Shown: in pieces, positions 9,063 to 17,502 of the stretch | Position numbering within the stretch: the stretch's first letter is position 1 | Layout of the letters: each line of letters begins with the position of its first letter | Origin: Streptomyces fulvoviolaceus | Lineage (GTDB): Bacteria > Actinomycetota > Actinomycetes > Streptomycetales > Streptomycetaceae | NCBI RefSeq assembly: GCF_000718165.1 | Contig: NZ_JOEY01000002.1 | Coordinates: 186,001 to 250,000 of the forward strand | Length of the DNA stretch: 64,000 nt | Direction of reading: 5' to 3' | Made by a program: the position numbers and the translations under genes | The notes under the pieces: generated by a model | Database searches by the model: none | Told to the model about the DNA's origin: nothing | The model's input: only the letters and a program-made list of their open reading frames with translations

Positions 9063-9256
9063 GGACATCGGCACCCGACATCGGCAGGGGACCGGGCCAT
9101 CGTCAGGGCCCCGGGAAAATGGTTGGCGGCCACACCTCCCCCTCCCCTAAAATCTCCGCTCTTGCCCGCCTCCCTCACGGAGTGCCGCCGCCCGGACGGA
9201 AACCGGTCGGCATCCCGCAGCCGCCCAGCACGCAGGTCCCTTCCGGAGGCACCCCC

Positions 9257-11308
9257 TTGTCCACGCCGTCCACGCTCGTCGACGACGATCCCCTCGCCCG
9301 CGAACGCTCCCACCTCGCCCACTCCCGCTCCGCGCTCCGCGCCATGCGCGAGGACGTCGAGTCCCTCGACATCAGCGACGTCGCCGCGAACTGGGTCAAC
9401 GCCCAGATCCTGGAGCGCCAGATCGGCGAGCGCATCAAGGCGCTGGCCGACCTCAGCCACACCCCGCTGTTCTTCGGCCGGCTCGACTACCTGCACGCAC
9501 CCAGCGCCGACCAGGCCGAGGGCGCGGAGGGCGAGCGCTTCTACATCGGGCGCCGGCACGTGCACGACCACGACGGCGACCCGATGGTGATCGACTGGCG
9601 TGCGCCGGTCTCGCAGCCGTTCTACCGGGCGTCCAAGAAGGACCCGCTGGACATCGGGCTGCGCCGCCGCTTCGGCTACACGGGCGGCGACCTCACGGCG
9701 TACGAGGACGAGCACCTCTCCGACCCGGGCGAGGCGGCCGCCACCAGCAAGCTGCTCCAGCAGGAGATCGAGCGCCCGCGCGTCGGCCCGATGCGCGACA
9801 TCGTGGCCACCATCCAGCCCGAGCAGGACGAGATCGTACGGTCCGGGCTCGGCGGAACCGTCTGCGTGCAGGGAGGCCCGGGCACCGGAAAGACCGCCGT
9901 CGGCCTCCACCGGGTCGCGTATCTCCTCTACGCCCACCGGGAGCGGCTCGCCCGCACCGGCACCCTCGTCATCGGACCCAACAAGTCCTTCCTGCACTAC
10001 ATCGAGCAGGTACTCCCCGCCCTGGGCGAGTTGGCCGTCAAGCAGGCCACGGTGGACGACCTGGTGACAGGGACCGTCGAGGTGCGCGGCGCCGACGACG
10101 CGCCGGCCGCGATCATCAAGGGCGACGCGCGGATGGCGGAGGTGCTGAAGAAGGCCGTCTACTCGCACGTGACCATGCCCACCGAGCCGATCATGGTCGT
10201 GCGCGGCTCCCGCCGCTGGCGCGTCCCCGCGTACGAACTCGAGGACCTGGTCCGCGAGTTGCTGGACCGTGGCATCCGCTACGGCGCCGCCCGCGACGCC
10301 CTCCCGCAGCGCATCGCGCACGCCGTGCTCGTCCAGATGGAGCGCTCGGGCGAGGCCCCGGACGACCGGGTGCAGGACGCGGTGGCCCGCAACGCGGCGG
10401 TGAAGGCTGCCGTCAAGCAGGTCTGGCCGCCGGTCGACCCGGCGAAACTCGTCCTGCGGCTGCTCACGGACGCGGACTTCCTCGCCGTACACGCGGACGG
10501 GGTCCTCGACGAGGACGAGCAGAAGACGATCCTGTGGGCGAAGGCCGTGCGGTCGGTGAAGTCCGCCAAGTGGTCCGCCGCCGACGCGGTGTTGATCGAC
10601 GAGGCGACCGACATCGTCGAGCGCACGCACTCCCTCGGGCACGTGGTGCTGGACGAGGCGCAGGACCTGTCACCGATGCAGTACCGGGCGGTGGGCCGCC
10701 GCTGCACCACCGGTTCGGCGACCGTCCTCGGCGACCTCGCGCAGGGCACCACGCCCTGGGCGACCCGGAGTTGGGACGAGGCGCTGGCCCACCTCGGCAA
10801 GTCGGACGGGGTCATCGAGGAGCTGACGGCCGGTTTCCGCGTCCCGACGGACGTCATCACATACGCCTCCCGCCTGCTCCCGCACATCGCGCCGGGCCTG
10901 ACGCCGGTCGCGTCGGTGCGGGAGAATCCGGGGTTCTTCGACCTCCGTGAGATCGCCGGTGCGGCGGAAGTGGTCGCCGCCTGCGAGGAGTTGCTGCGCA
11001 ACGAAGGCTCGACCGGGCTGATCGCCGCGGACGCGCGTGTTCCGGTGCTGGCGGAGGCGCTGGCTGCGGCGGGGATCGGATACCTGGCCCCCGGCGAGGA
11101 GACCACGGTCGAGACCCGTCTCACCCTTGTCCCCGCCTCCCTCGCCAAGGGGCTGGAGTACGACTACGTCGTGCTTGACGAGCCGCAGGCGGTGGTCGAC
11201 GGGGAGCCTGATGAGCGGACGGGGCTGCGGCGGTTGTATGTGGCGCTGACGCGAGCCGTGTCGGGGCTGATCGTTACGCATGTGGCGCCGTTGCCTTCGC
11301 AGCTGTAA
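9257..11308 (+). CDS. helR: HelR/HelD-type RNA polymerase recycling ATPase
   Basis: A 683-residue UvrD/Rep-like superfamily-1 ATPase. It has the HelD-type N-terminal coiled-coil (ARERSHLAHSRSALRAMREDVESL...), the 'VIDWRAPVSQPFYRA' element typical of the HelD/HelR family, Walker A GGPGTGKT (about residue 205) and Walker B DEAQD. Known HelR proteins bind stalled RNA polymerase, remove it from DNA and protect it from rifamycins. Start: TTG at 9257 with GGAGG 7 bases upstream; an ATG at 9119 would add 46 residues of non-conserved sequence. The palindrome at 9045 lies about 195 bases upstream. Confidence 0.85.
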   Translation: MSTPSTLVDDDPLARERSHLAHSRSALRAMREDVESLDISDVAANWVNAQILERQIGERIKALADLSHTPLFFGRLDYLHAPSADQAEGAEGERFYIGRRHVHDHDGDPMVIDWRAPVSQPFYRASKKDPLDIGLRRRFGYTGGDLTAYEDEHLSDPGEAAATSKLLQQEIERPRVGPMRDIVATIQPEQDEIVRSGLGGTVCVQGGPGTGKTAVGLHRVAYLLYAHRERLARTGTLVIGPNKSFLHYIEQVLPALGELAVKQATVDDLVTGTVEVRGADDAPAAIIKGDARMAEVLKKAVYSHVTMPTEPIMVVRGSRRWRVPAYELEDLVRELLDRGIRYGAARDALPQRIAHAVLVQMERSGEAPDDRVQDAVARNAAVKAAVKQVWPPVDPAKLVLRLLTDADFLAVHADGVLDEDEQKTILWAKAVRSVKSAKWSAADAVLIDEATDIVERTHSLGHVVLDEAQDLSPMQYRAVGRRCTTGSATVLGDLAQGTTPWATRSWDEALAHLGKSDGVIEELTAGFRVPTDVITYASRLLPHIAPGLTPVASVRENPGFFDLREIAGAAEVVAACEELLRNEGSTGLIAADARVPVLAEALAAAGIGYLAPGEETTVETRLTLVPASLAKGLEYDYVVLDEPQAVVDGEPDERTGLRRLYVALTRAVSGLIVTHVAPLPSQL

Positions 11309-11324
11309 GCGTTGTCGGGTGCGG

Positions 11325-11393
11325 GTGTGTGGGGGCTGGTCGCGCCCACGCGGCGGTAGCCGCAAATTGACACAGCCCCGCGCCCCTAGGGTG
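11325..11393 (-). repeat. dispersed repeat, family A
   Basis: GGGGGCTGGTCGCGCCCACG ... CACAGCCCCGCGCCCCT between the convergent ends of helR and cutC. It is the reverse orientation of the 55214 copy and may serve as a bidirectional terminator. Confidence 0.75.
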
Positions 11394-11399
11394 ATTCGC

Positions 11400-12092
11400 T
11401 CACTCCCCGTCCAAGACGCGACGCCACTCCCCTACCGCCTCCGCCGACACCGGGTGCTCCCAGCCCTCCGGCCTCGCCGCCCCACCGATGTGAAACGCGT
11501 CGATCCCAGCAGCCCGCAGCCGCGGAACGTGGTCCAGCCGTAGACCGCCACCCACCAGGATCTGCTGCTCGTACCCGGGCTCCCCGCCCCTCGCCGCCTC
11601 GGCCAGCAGGGTGGGGAGCCCCTCGTCCACTCCCGTCGCGGAACCGGCGGTGAGGTACGTGTCCAGCCCCGGCAGATCCGCCAGCTGCTTGCGCAGGGCG
11701 TCCCTGTCCGCCGCGTGGTCGATGGCGCGGTGGAAGGTCCAGCGGCAGCCGTCCAGCTCGCCCACCAGCCGCTCCACGGCACCCAGGTCGACCCCGCCCT
11801 CGGCATCCAGGAAGCCCAGCACGAACTCCTCGGCCCCAGCGGCCCGCATCTCCCGGGCCACCCCCGCCAACCGCTCGACATCCCCCGCCGCGAACCCGTC
11901 CTCCAGCCGCAGCATCACCCGCAGCGAGATGTCCACGGCGGCCCGGATCCCGGCGAAGGTCTCGACGGCCGGCGTCAGCCCGTCCGCCGCCATGTCGGTC
12001 ACCAGCTCCAGACGATCCGCGCCTCCGGCCCGGGCCGCGACCGCGTCCTCGACGTCGAGGGCGATCACCTCCAGGACTGCACGCTTGCTCAT
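11400..12092 (-). CDS. cutC: CutC-family protein
   Basis: A 230-residue TIM-barrel protein of the CutC family: LEVIALDVEDAVAARAGGADRLEL at the N-terminus, TPAVETFAGIR, GFLDAEGGVDL, WTFHRAIDH and LVGGGLRLDHVPRLRAAGIDAFHIGG are all family landmarks. CutC was named for copper homeostasis in E. coli, but later work assigned that phenotype to a neighbouring small RNA, so the biochemical role is uncertain. Length is normal. Downstream it ends seven bases from a family A repeat. Confidence 0.9.
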   Translation of the reverse strand: MSKRAVLEVIALDVEDAVAARAGGADRLELVTDMAADGLTPAVETFAGIRAAVDISLRVMLRLEDGFAAGDVERLAGVAREMRAAGAEEFVLGFLDAEGGVDLGAVERLVGELDGCRWTFHRAIDHAADRDALRKQLADLPGLDTYLTAGSATGVDEGLPTLLAEAARGGEPGYEQQILVGGGLRLDHVPRLRAAGIDAFHIGGAARPEGWEHPVSAEAVGEWRRVLDGE

Positions 12093-12179
12093 GGGACCCC
12101 ATTCATTGGCGACAAGATGGCGGCTACAGGTCTAGTCCAATTTAAGGGTACGCCGAGGACTCCATGCCCGCGAGCAAGA

Positions 12180-12842
12180 TCAGAAGATGTTCAGCTCCTT
12201 CACCTCGGCCCCCGCCAGCTCGAACCCCCGCCCCTCCACCGGACGCCCCGCGTACAGCCGTACGAGAGTCGCCGCGTCCCCGATGTAGCGGGCCGGGGTC
12301 CGGTCGCCGCTCACGTCGCCCAGCCGCAGCGGATCGTCGACGTCGTCGAGGTCGGCGTGCAGAGGGAGGTGGCCCTTCTCCCGGGTGAACCGGGCCAGCA
12401 GCACCAGCGCATCCGGCAGCCCCGCCCCCGCGTACGCCCCGGGCTCCCCGAGCACGTCCCGTACGTCCCCCGCGTGCACCCACTCCCCCAGCGCGAGCGC
12501 GTCCAGGCTCCCGCCCGCCGCCGCGATCACCGGGCCCGCCTCGGTCATCCCCCGCTCCAGCTCGTCCACCACCTGCGCGTTGGACCACTCCGCCCGCTCG
12601 GCGATGTCCCGGTCGTTCGACTCGGGTGAGAACGCCCCCTTCTCGAACCGGCCCTCCACTGCCCGCATCAGCGCGGACGAACAGTGCGCCAGCACATCCC
12701 GCACACTCCACCCCGGACACGCGGTGGTCGGCAGGGCGAAGTCGGTGTCGGGCCGGGCCCGCAGCAGCGGGATCAGGGCGTCACGCTCGGTGATCAGCAG
12801 TCGGCCGGGCAGCTCGGAATCACGTACGTCAGCAGAAGTCAT
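12180..12842 (-). CDS. maleylpyruvate isomerase-family (mycothiol-dependent) protein
   Basis: A 220-residue protein of the MDMPI/TIGR03083 family in the DinB-like fold. PTTACPGWSVRDVLAHCSSAL (about 39-59) is the family's N-terminal helix with the metal-site His, and ALALGEWVHAGDVRDVLG gives the second His. These enzymes use mycothiol, the actinobacterial thiol, for detoxification or isomerisation; substrate here unknown. It is divergent from the HD hydrolase with 43 bases between the starts. A second member, fused to a GNAT domain, lies at 13554-14687. Confidence 0.8.
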   Translation of the reverse strand: MTSADVRDSELPGRLLITERDALIPLLRARPDTDFALPTTACPGWSVRDVLAHCSSALMRAVEGRFEKGAFSPESNDRDIAERAEWSNAQVVDELERGMTEAGPVIAAAGGSLDALALGEWVHAGDVRDVLGEPGAYAGAGLPDALVLLARFTREKGHLPLHADLDDVDDPLRLGDVSGDRTPARYIGDAATLVRLYAGRPVEGRGFELAGAEVKELNIF

Positions 12843-12885
12843 GGGATCCAAGCTTCCAAACCAGAGCGCGCGGGACAATGAGGCC

Positions 12886-13527
12886 ATGGCCGATCCCGAC
12901 GCCCTGCGCGACCGTTTCACCCGCACCCTGGAAGCAGTACGGCCCCCCGGTGGCCCCGACCCGTCGCCGTACGCCGACAATCTCCTCGCCCGCTGGCAGG
13001 AGCCCCAGCGCCGGTACCACACGCCCGCGCACCTCACGGCGGTCCTCGACCACATCGACGTACTGGAGAAGTACGCGGCGGACCCGGACGTCGTACGCCT
13101 GGCCGCCTGGTTCCACGACGCGGTCTACCTCCCGGACCGTTCGGAGAACGAGGAACGGTCCGCGCACCTGGCCGAGCGCGCCCTTCGCGAGGCGGGGGTC
13201 GCGGAGGCGAGGACCGCCGAGGTCGCCCGGCTGGTGCGGCTCACCGTCACCCACGACCCGGCCGACGACGACCGCGACGGCCAGGTCCTGTGCGACGCGG
13301 ACCTCGCGATCCTCGCCGCCCCGCCCTCCGCGTACGCCGCCTACACCGCCGCCGTCCGCGAGGAGTACCACTTCGTGCCGAACGACGCCTTCCGCACGGG
13401 CCGTTCCGCGATCCTGCGCCAACTCCTCGATCTGCCACGGCTGTTCAGGACGCCGTACGGGGAGGTGGAGTGGGAGGCAACCGCCCGTTACAACCTCCGG
13501 TCGGAGCTGGAAATGCTGTCGCTGTGA
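12886..13527 (+). CDS. predicted metal-dependent HD-superfamily phosphohydrolase
   Basis: A 213-residue HD-fold protein: RYHTPAHLTAVLDHIDVLE (about 44-62) supplies the first His, WFHDAVY (about 82-88) the HD pair and LVRLTVTH plus DADLAIL the remaining metal ligands. This is the COG4339-type family of predicted phosphohydrolases without known substrate. The start is preceded by GACAAT six bases upstream, fitting a leaderless transcript. The next gene begins 26 bases downstream. Confidence 0.85.
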   Translation: MADPDALRDRFTRTLEAVRPPGGPDPSPYADNLLARWQEPQRRYHTPAHLTAVLDHIDVLEKYAADPDVVRLAAWFHDAVYLPDRSENEERSAHLAERALREAGVAEARTAEVARLVRLTVTHDPADDDRDGQVLCDADLAILAAPPSAYAAYTAAVREEYHFVPNDAFRTGRSAILRQLLDLPRLFRTPYGEVEWEATARYNLRSELEMLSL

Positions 13528-13553
13528 GGGGCTCGGGAACTTACCCTGCCCGC

Positions 13554-14687
13554 ATGCGAAACACGGGTGGCGAACACGTGGACGAGGCCGTGGCGAGCGC
13601 GGTGGCGCTGCTGCGGACGGTGGCGGACCGGGACTGGGACGGGGTGCGGGCCGGGCGGCTGGAGTGGAGCTGCCGGCGCACCGCCGCGCACATCGCGAGC
13701 GATCTCATCGCGTACGCGGGGCAGTTGGCGGGGCGGGCGCAGGACGCGTACGTCCCCTTCGAGATCACCCTCGACGGCACCGAGGACGGTCTGGACCCCG
13801 CCGACAACGACGGCATCCTCCAAGTGATCGAAGCCACCGGCACGTTGCTCGCCGCCGCCGTCCGCACCACCCCCCGCGAGGTCCGCGCCTTCCACCCGTA
13901 CCCCTTCCGCAGCGCGAACCGCGAGGGCTTCGCCGCGATGGGCATCGCCGAGGTCCTGCTGCACACGTACGACATCGCCGAGGGCCTGGACCTGGCCTAC
14001 GAACCCCCCGCCCACCTCCCCGAGTACGTCCTGACCCGGATCTTCCCGCACGTCCAGCCGGGCTCCGACCACTGGCGCACCCTCCTGTGGGCCACCGGCC
14101 GCGGCGAACTGCCCGGTCGCGCCCCGCTCGCCGAGTGGCGCTGGAACAACAACCTCGTGCTCCCGACCGAACGGCTCACCCTCCAGGGCGTCACGCCCGC
14201 GGCCGCCGCCGACCTGAGCGCGGGCGGCGACGGCGGGTTCGAGTGGGTCGAGGGCGGCCCGTTCGAGGGCACGCGGCAGGCCGCCGGGATGGTGGTCAAG
14301 GCCTATGAAGGAGGCGTGCACCGGCCGGAGTTCGGCCTCTTCGCCCTCGTACGGCGGGACGACGGCCTCGCGGTCGGCGGCATGGGCTTCCACGGCGTCC
14401 CCGACGGCGACGGCGCGGCGGAGGTCGGCTACGACCTCGCCGAGACCGCCCGCGGCAACGGCTTCGCCACCGAGGCCCTGCGCGCACTGTCCGAGTGGGC
14501 GCAGGCCCGGGACGACGTACGGACCCTGTTCGCCACCATCGACCACGACAACGCCGCCTCGCAGCGCGTGATCGCGCGGGCCGGGTTCGTACGGGCGACC
14601 GTGGAGGAGGAGCGAACGGCCCGCGACGAGCACGACCTGGACCAGGGGCTGCGGCTGTACGTGCTGCGCGGCCGTCAAGAGGCCTGA
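13554..14687 (+). CDS. MDMPI/DinB-like domain fused to GNAT acetyltransferase
   Basis: A 377-residue two-domain protein. Residues 1-~215 resemble the mycothiol-dependent maleylpyruvate isomerase fold (LEWSCRRTAAHIASDLIAYAGQ; AEVLLHTYDIAEGLDL). Residues ~240-377 are a GNAT domain (GGMGFHGVPDGDGAAEVGYDLAETARGNGFATEALRAL, then DHDNAASQRVIARAGF) with the acetyl-CoA site. Suggests acetylation of a small molecule linked to thiol chemistry, for example drug or toxin inactivation; not proven. TACCCT at 13542-13547 and a 6-nt gap fit a leaderless start. Confidence 0.75.
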   Translation: MRNTGGEHVDEAVASAVALLRTVADRDWDGVRAGRLEWSCRRTAAHIASDLIAYAGQLAGRAQDAYVPFEITLDGTEDGLDPADNDGILQVIEATGTLLAAAVRTTPREVRAFHPYPFRSANREGFAAMGIAEVLLHTYDIAEGLDLAYEPPAHLPEYVLTRIFPHVQPGSDHWRTLLWATGRGELPGRAPLAEWRWNNNLVLPTERLTLQGVTPAAAADLSAGGDGGFEWVEGGPFEGTRQAAGMVVKAYEGGVHRPEFGLFALVRRDDGLAVGGMGFHGVPDGDGAAEVGYDLAETARGNGFATEALRALSEWAQARDDVRTLFATIDHDNAASQRVIARAGFVRATVEEERTARDEHDLDQGLRLYVLRGRQEA

Positions 14688-14698
14688 GCGGGACGCGC

Positions 14699-14757
14699 CC
14701 TCAGGAGCGCGGGGCTGTATCGATGTGCGGCTCCGGCGCGTGGGCGCGACCCCCACC
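14699..14757 (+). repeat. dispersed repeat, family A (overlaps a coding end)
   Basis: CAGGAGCGCGGGGCTGTATC ... GATGTGCGGCTCCGGCGCGTGGGCGCGACC, nearly the 55214 copy. It forms the last ~19 codons of the DUF4031 gene on the minus strand (ending HAPEPHIDTAPRS), so that C-terminus was probably created by the repeat. Confidence 0.7.
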
Positions 14758-15045
14758 GGCCCGCGGGTCGGTCACCGCGCTGCCGGCGGAGCGTTTCCGC
14801 CGCCGCAACCCCGCCCCGTGCAGCAGCCGCACCACCTCGCGGCTGCTGACCTCCACCGCGCCGGCGCGCACCACGTCCGCGTACCGGTGGGAGGGGATGT
14901 CGTAGTGGTCGCGCTCGAAGGCCCGCCGGGGCACGCCCATCTCCTCGGCGAACGCGTGCAGTTCGTCGTAGGAGAGGTCGCTGACCAGGTGGGACCACAG
15001 ACGGCCGTGGCCCGGCCAGGTCGGCGGGTCTATGTACACGGTCAC
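14701..15045 (-). CDS. DUF4031 domain protein
   Basis: A 114-residue protein from GTG: VTVYIDPPTWPGHGRLWSHL, ELHAFAEEMGVPRRAFERDHYDIP and YADVVRAGAVEVSSREVVRLL match the DUF4031 family, whose function is unknown. Its GTG overlaps the stop of the upstream gene (GTGA), so the two are translationally coupled. The last ~19 residues come from a family A repeat and probably are not part of the fold. Confidence 0.8.
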   Translation of the reverse strand: MTVYIDPPTWPGHGRLWSHLVSDLSYDELHAFAEEMGVPRRAFERDHYDIPSHRYADVVRAGAVEVSSREVVRLLHGAGLRRRKRSAGSAVTDPRAGGGRAHAPEPHIDTAPRS

Positions 15046-15437
15046 GAGGAGGACGCCCCGCCCGCCGCCGAGCCCAGCGAGCCCACCGCCGAGACCTTCA
15101 CGCCCGCCTTGTGGCACACCCAGTGCGGGTCGGCGCCGAGCTCCGGCTCGACCTCGAGGGCGTGCGGGTCGCCGGAGCCGCAGACCGGGCACAGCGGCCA
15201 GCGGCCGTACCGCTCCAGCAGGGCGTCCTGGACGTCCTGCGCGACCAGCCCCGCCACGAATTCCACGCCGTCCGGCCACTGCTCCACCCACCAGCGCCGC
15301 TGTACGACGGAGTCCTCGACCAGGGACACCACATCCGCCGCGGCCACCTCGCCCGCGGCCAGATCGGCGAGCACGAGGGCGCGTGCCGCGTGCAACGCCT
15401 GCTCCAGGGGGCTGACCGATTGGCCGGAGGGGTCCAT
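15042..15437 (-). CDS. conserved hypothetical protein with CxxC
   Basis: A 131-residue actinobacterial protein. It is mostly helical (LEQALHAARALVLADLAAGEVAAADVVSLVEDSV) with WPLCPVCGSGDPHALEV and WVCHKAG, i.e. a C-x2-C plus further Cys/His that could bind zinc. Coupled to the DUF4031 gene by a GTGA overlap. It is divergent from the RpiR-type regulator with a 55-bp gap that holds a regulator site at 15474. Function unknown. Confidence 0.65.
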   Translation of the reverse strand: MDPSGQSVSPLEQALHAARALVLADLAAGEVAAADVVSLVEDSVVQRRWWVEQWPDGVEFVAGLVAQDVQDALLERYGRWPLCPVCGSGDPHALEVEPELGADPHWVCHKAGVKVSAVGSLGSAAGGASSS

Positions 15438-15473
15438 GCACCCATTGTGCGCACTCTTGACCACAACACCGTG

Positions 15474-15490
15474 CCGAAAATATCTTTCAT
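15474..15490 (-). promoter_or_regulatory. putative MurR operator, site 1
   Basis: ATGAAAGATATTTTCGG on the minus strand. It matches site 2 (15505-15521, plus strand, GTGAAGGAAATTTTCGG) at 14 of 17 positions. The two centres are 31 bp apart, three helical turns, and flank the start of the RpiR-family gene. Likely autoregulatory sites. Confidence 0.55.
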
Positions 15491-15492
15491 AG

Positions 15493-16428
15493 GTGACCCA
15501 GGACGTGAAGGAAATTTTCGGTACCGGAGGAGACGGGCCCGGAGGAAGCGGATACTTTCCCCCTGCCCCCGCCGCCCTCGCCGCCAAGGTGCGCACCCTG
15601 GCCCCGTCGATGACCCGCTCCATGCAGCGGGTCGCCGAGGCCGTCGCGAACGACCCGGCGGGCTGCGCCGCCCTCACGGTCACCGGTCTCGCCGAGCTCA
15701 CCGGCACCAGCGAGGCGACGGTCGTACGGACCGCCCGCATCCTCGGTTACCCCGGCTACCGCGACCTGCGCCTCGCCCTCGCCGGCCTCGCGGCCCAGCA
15801 GCAGTCCGGGCGGGCGCCCGCGATCACCACCGACATCGCGGTCGACGACCCCCTCTCCGACGTCGTCGCGAAACTCGCCTACGACGAACAGCAGACCCTC
15901 GCCGACACCGCGGCCGGCCTCGACACCGTGCAGCTCGCCGCCGCCGTCACCGCGCTGGCCACCGCCCGCCGCACCGATGTGTACGGCGTCGGGGCGAGCG
16001 GACTGGTCGCCCAGGATCTGACCCAGAAGCTCCTGCGCATAGGGCTGATAGCCCACGCGCACAGCGACCCGCACCTCGCCGTCACCAACGCCGTGCAGCT
16101 GCGGGGCGGTGACGTGGCCATCGCGATCACCCACTCCGGGTCGACCGGGGACGTCATCGAGCCGCTGCGGGTGGCCTTCGAGCACGGGGCGACGACGGTG
16201 GCGATCACCGGGCGGCCGGACGGGCCGGTCACCCAGTACGCCGACCATGTGCTGACGACCTCGACGGCGCGGGAGAGTGAGCTCAGGCCGGCGGCCATGT
16301 CGTCTCGGACGAGTCAGCTGCTGGTGGTGGACTGTCTGTTCGTGGGGGTGGCTCAGAGGACTTATGAGACGGCGGCGCCTGCGCTTTCCGCGTCCTACGA
16401 GGCGCTTGCGCATCGGCATCGCCGATAG
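15493..16428 (+). CDS. RpiR/MurR-family transcriptional regulator
   Basis: A 311-residue regulator from GTG. The N-terminal RpiR helix-turn-helix (MTRSMQRVAEAVANDPAGCAALTVTGLAELTGTSEATVVRTARILGYPGYRDLRLAL, about 36-93) is followed by a SIS sugar-phosphate-binding domain (about 140-290: VYGVGASGLVAQDLTQKLLRIG; AITHSGSTGDVIEPLRVA). It is directly upstream of murQ, so it most likely senses MurNAc-6-phosphate and controls murQ and itself. Twin A/T-rich sites at 15474 and 15505 bracket its start codon. Confidence 0.88.
   Translation: MTQDVKEIFGTGGDGPGGSGYFPPAPAALAAKVRTLAPSMTRSMQRVAEAVANDPAGCAALTVTGLAELTGTSEATVVRTARILGYPGYRDLRLALAGLAAQQQSGRAPAITTDIAVDDPLSDVVAKLAYDEQQTLADTAAGLDTVQLAAAVTALATARRTDVYGVGASGLVAQDLTQKLLRIGLIAHAHSDPHLAVTNAVQLRGGDVAIAITHSGSTGDVIEPLRVAFEHGATTVAITGRPDGPVTQYADHVLTTSTARESELRPAAMSSRTSQLLVVDCLFVGVAQRTYETAAPALSASYEALAHRHRR
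15505..15521 (+). promoter_or_regulatory. putative MurR operator, site 2
   Basis: GTGAAGGAAATTTTCGG, inside codons 5-10 of the regulator gene. Its A/T-rich core is unusual for coding sequence in this genome. See site 1 at 15474-15490. Confidence 0.5.
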
Positions 16429-16465
16429 GCCGTAGCTTCGAAGGGTCGTGGAGATCTGCGGGTCC

Positions 16466-16526
16466 GTTGTGGCTGGTCGCGGCCACGCGGCGGAGCCGCA
16501 TGTCGACACAGCCCCGCGCCCCTGGG
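16466..16526 (-). repeat. dispersed repeat, family A
   Basis: GGCTGGTCGCGGCCACGCGG ... CACAGCCCCGCGCCCCT, between the regulator and murQ. It separates the two genes by about 138 bases and might act as a partial terminator inside the locus. Confidence 0.75.
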
Positions 16527-16566
16527 TATGTGACCTGACCGCACACTTGAAAGAGCCGCCCCCCTC

Positions 16567-17502
16567 ATGACCTCCACCTCCAACCCCCGTGATCTCCGTG
16601 CCGAGTTGGAATCACTGACCACGGAAGCCTTCCGCCCCGAACTCGCCGATATCGATCAGCGGCCCACGCTCGACATCGCCCGGCTCATGAACGGCGAGGA
16701 CGCCGCCGTCCCGGCCGCCGTGGCCGAGCGGCTTCCGCAGATCGCCGCCGCCATCGACGCCATCGCCGACCGCATGGCACGCGGCGGACGCCTGATCTAC
16801 GCCGGTGCCGGTACCGCCGGACGGCTCGGAGTACTGGACGCGTCCGAGTGCCCGCCCACCTTCAACACCGATCCCGCGCAGGTCGTCGGGCTGATCGCGG
16901 GCGGCCCTGAGGCCATGGTGACGTCGATCGAGGGGGCGGAGGACTCGGCGGAGCTGGCGCGGGCGGACCTGGACGCACTGGAGCTCCGGGCGACCGACAC
17001 GGTGGTCGGCATCTCCGCCTCCGGCCGCACGCCGTATGCGATCGGCGCGGTCGAACACGCCCGTTCCCGCGGCGCGTTGACGATCGGCCTGTCCTGCAAC
17101 GCGCACAGCGCGCTCGCGGCCGCCGCGGACCACGGCATCGAGGTCGTCGTGGGCCCCGAGCTGCTGACCGGCTCCACCCGCCTCAAGGCCGGCACCGCCC
17201 AGAAGCTCGTCCTCAACATGCTGTCGACGATCACGATGATCCGCCTGGGCAAGACGTACGGGAACCTGATGGTCGACGTACGCGCCTCGAACGAGAAGCT
17301 GCGCGCCCGTTCCCGCCGGATCGTCGCGCTGGCCACGGGCGCGGAGGACGACGAGATCGAGCGGGCCCTCGCGGCCACGGACGGCGAGGTGAAGAACGCG
17401 ATCCTCACGATCCTGGCGGGCGTGGACGGCCCGGTGGCCGCCCGCCTCCTGGAGGAGTCCGACGGCCATCTGCGTGCCGCGCTGGCGGCGGCGGGCGCCT
17501 GA
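16567..17502 (+). CDS. murQ: N-acetylmuramic acid-6-phosphate etherase
   Basis: A 311-residue SIS-domain lyase: MurNAc-6-P to GlcNAc-6-P + D-lactate, in peptidoglycan recycling. Landmarks: GAGTAGRLGVLDASECPPTFN (about 79-99, with the catalytic Glu), GISASGRTPYAIGA, LSCNAHS, GTAQKLVLNMLSTITMIRLGKTYGNLMVDV. Full length. The product feeds NagA/NagK metabolism encoded at 46.7-48.9 kb. The MurR-like gene lies directly upstream in the same direction. Confidence 0.95.
   Translation: MTSTSNPRDLRAELESLTTEAFRPELADIDQRPTLDIARLMNGEDAAVPAAVAERLPQIAAAIDAIADRMARGGRLIYAGAGTAGRLGVLDASECPPTFNTDPAQVVGLIAGGPEAMVTSIEGAEDSAELARADLDALELRATDTVVGISASGRTPYAIGAVEHARSRGALTIGLSCNAHSALAAAADHGIEVVVGPELLTGSTRLKAGTAQKLVLNMLSTITMIRLGKTYGNLMVDVRASNEKLRARSRRIVALATGAEDDEIERALAATDGEVKNAILTILAGVDGPVAARLLEESDGHLRAALAAAGA

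Noticed and set aside
9119..9256. Longer HelR start at ATG 9119
   Set aside because: The extra 46 residues are Pro/Ser-rich and not conserved-looking, while TTG 9257 has GGAGG at ideal spacing.
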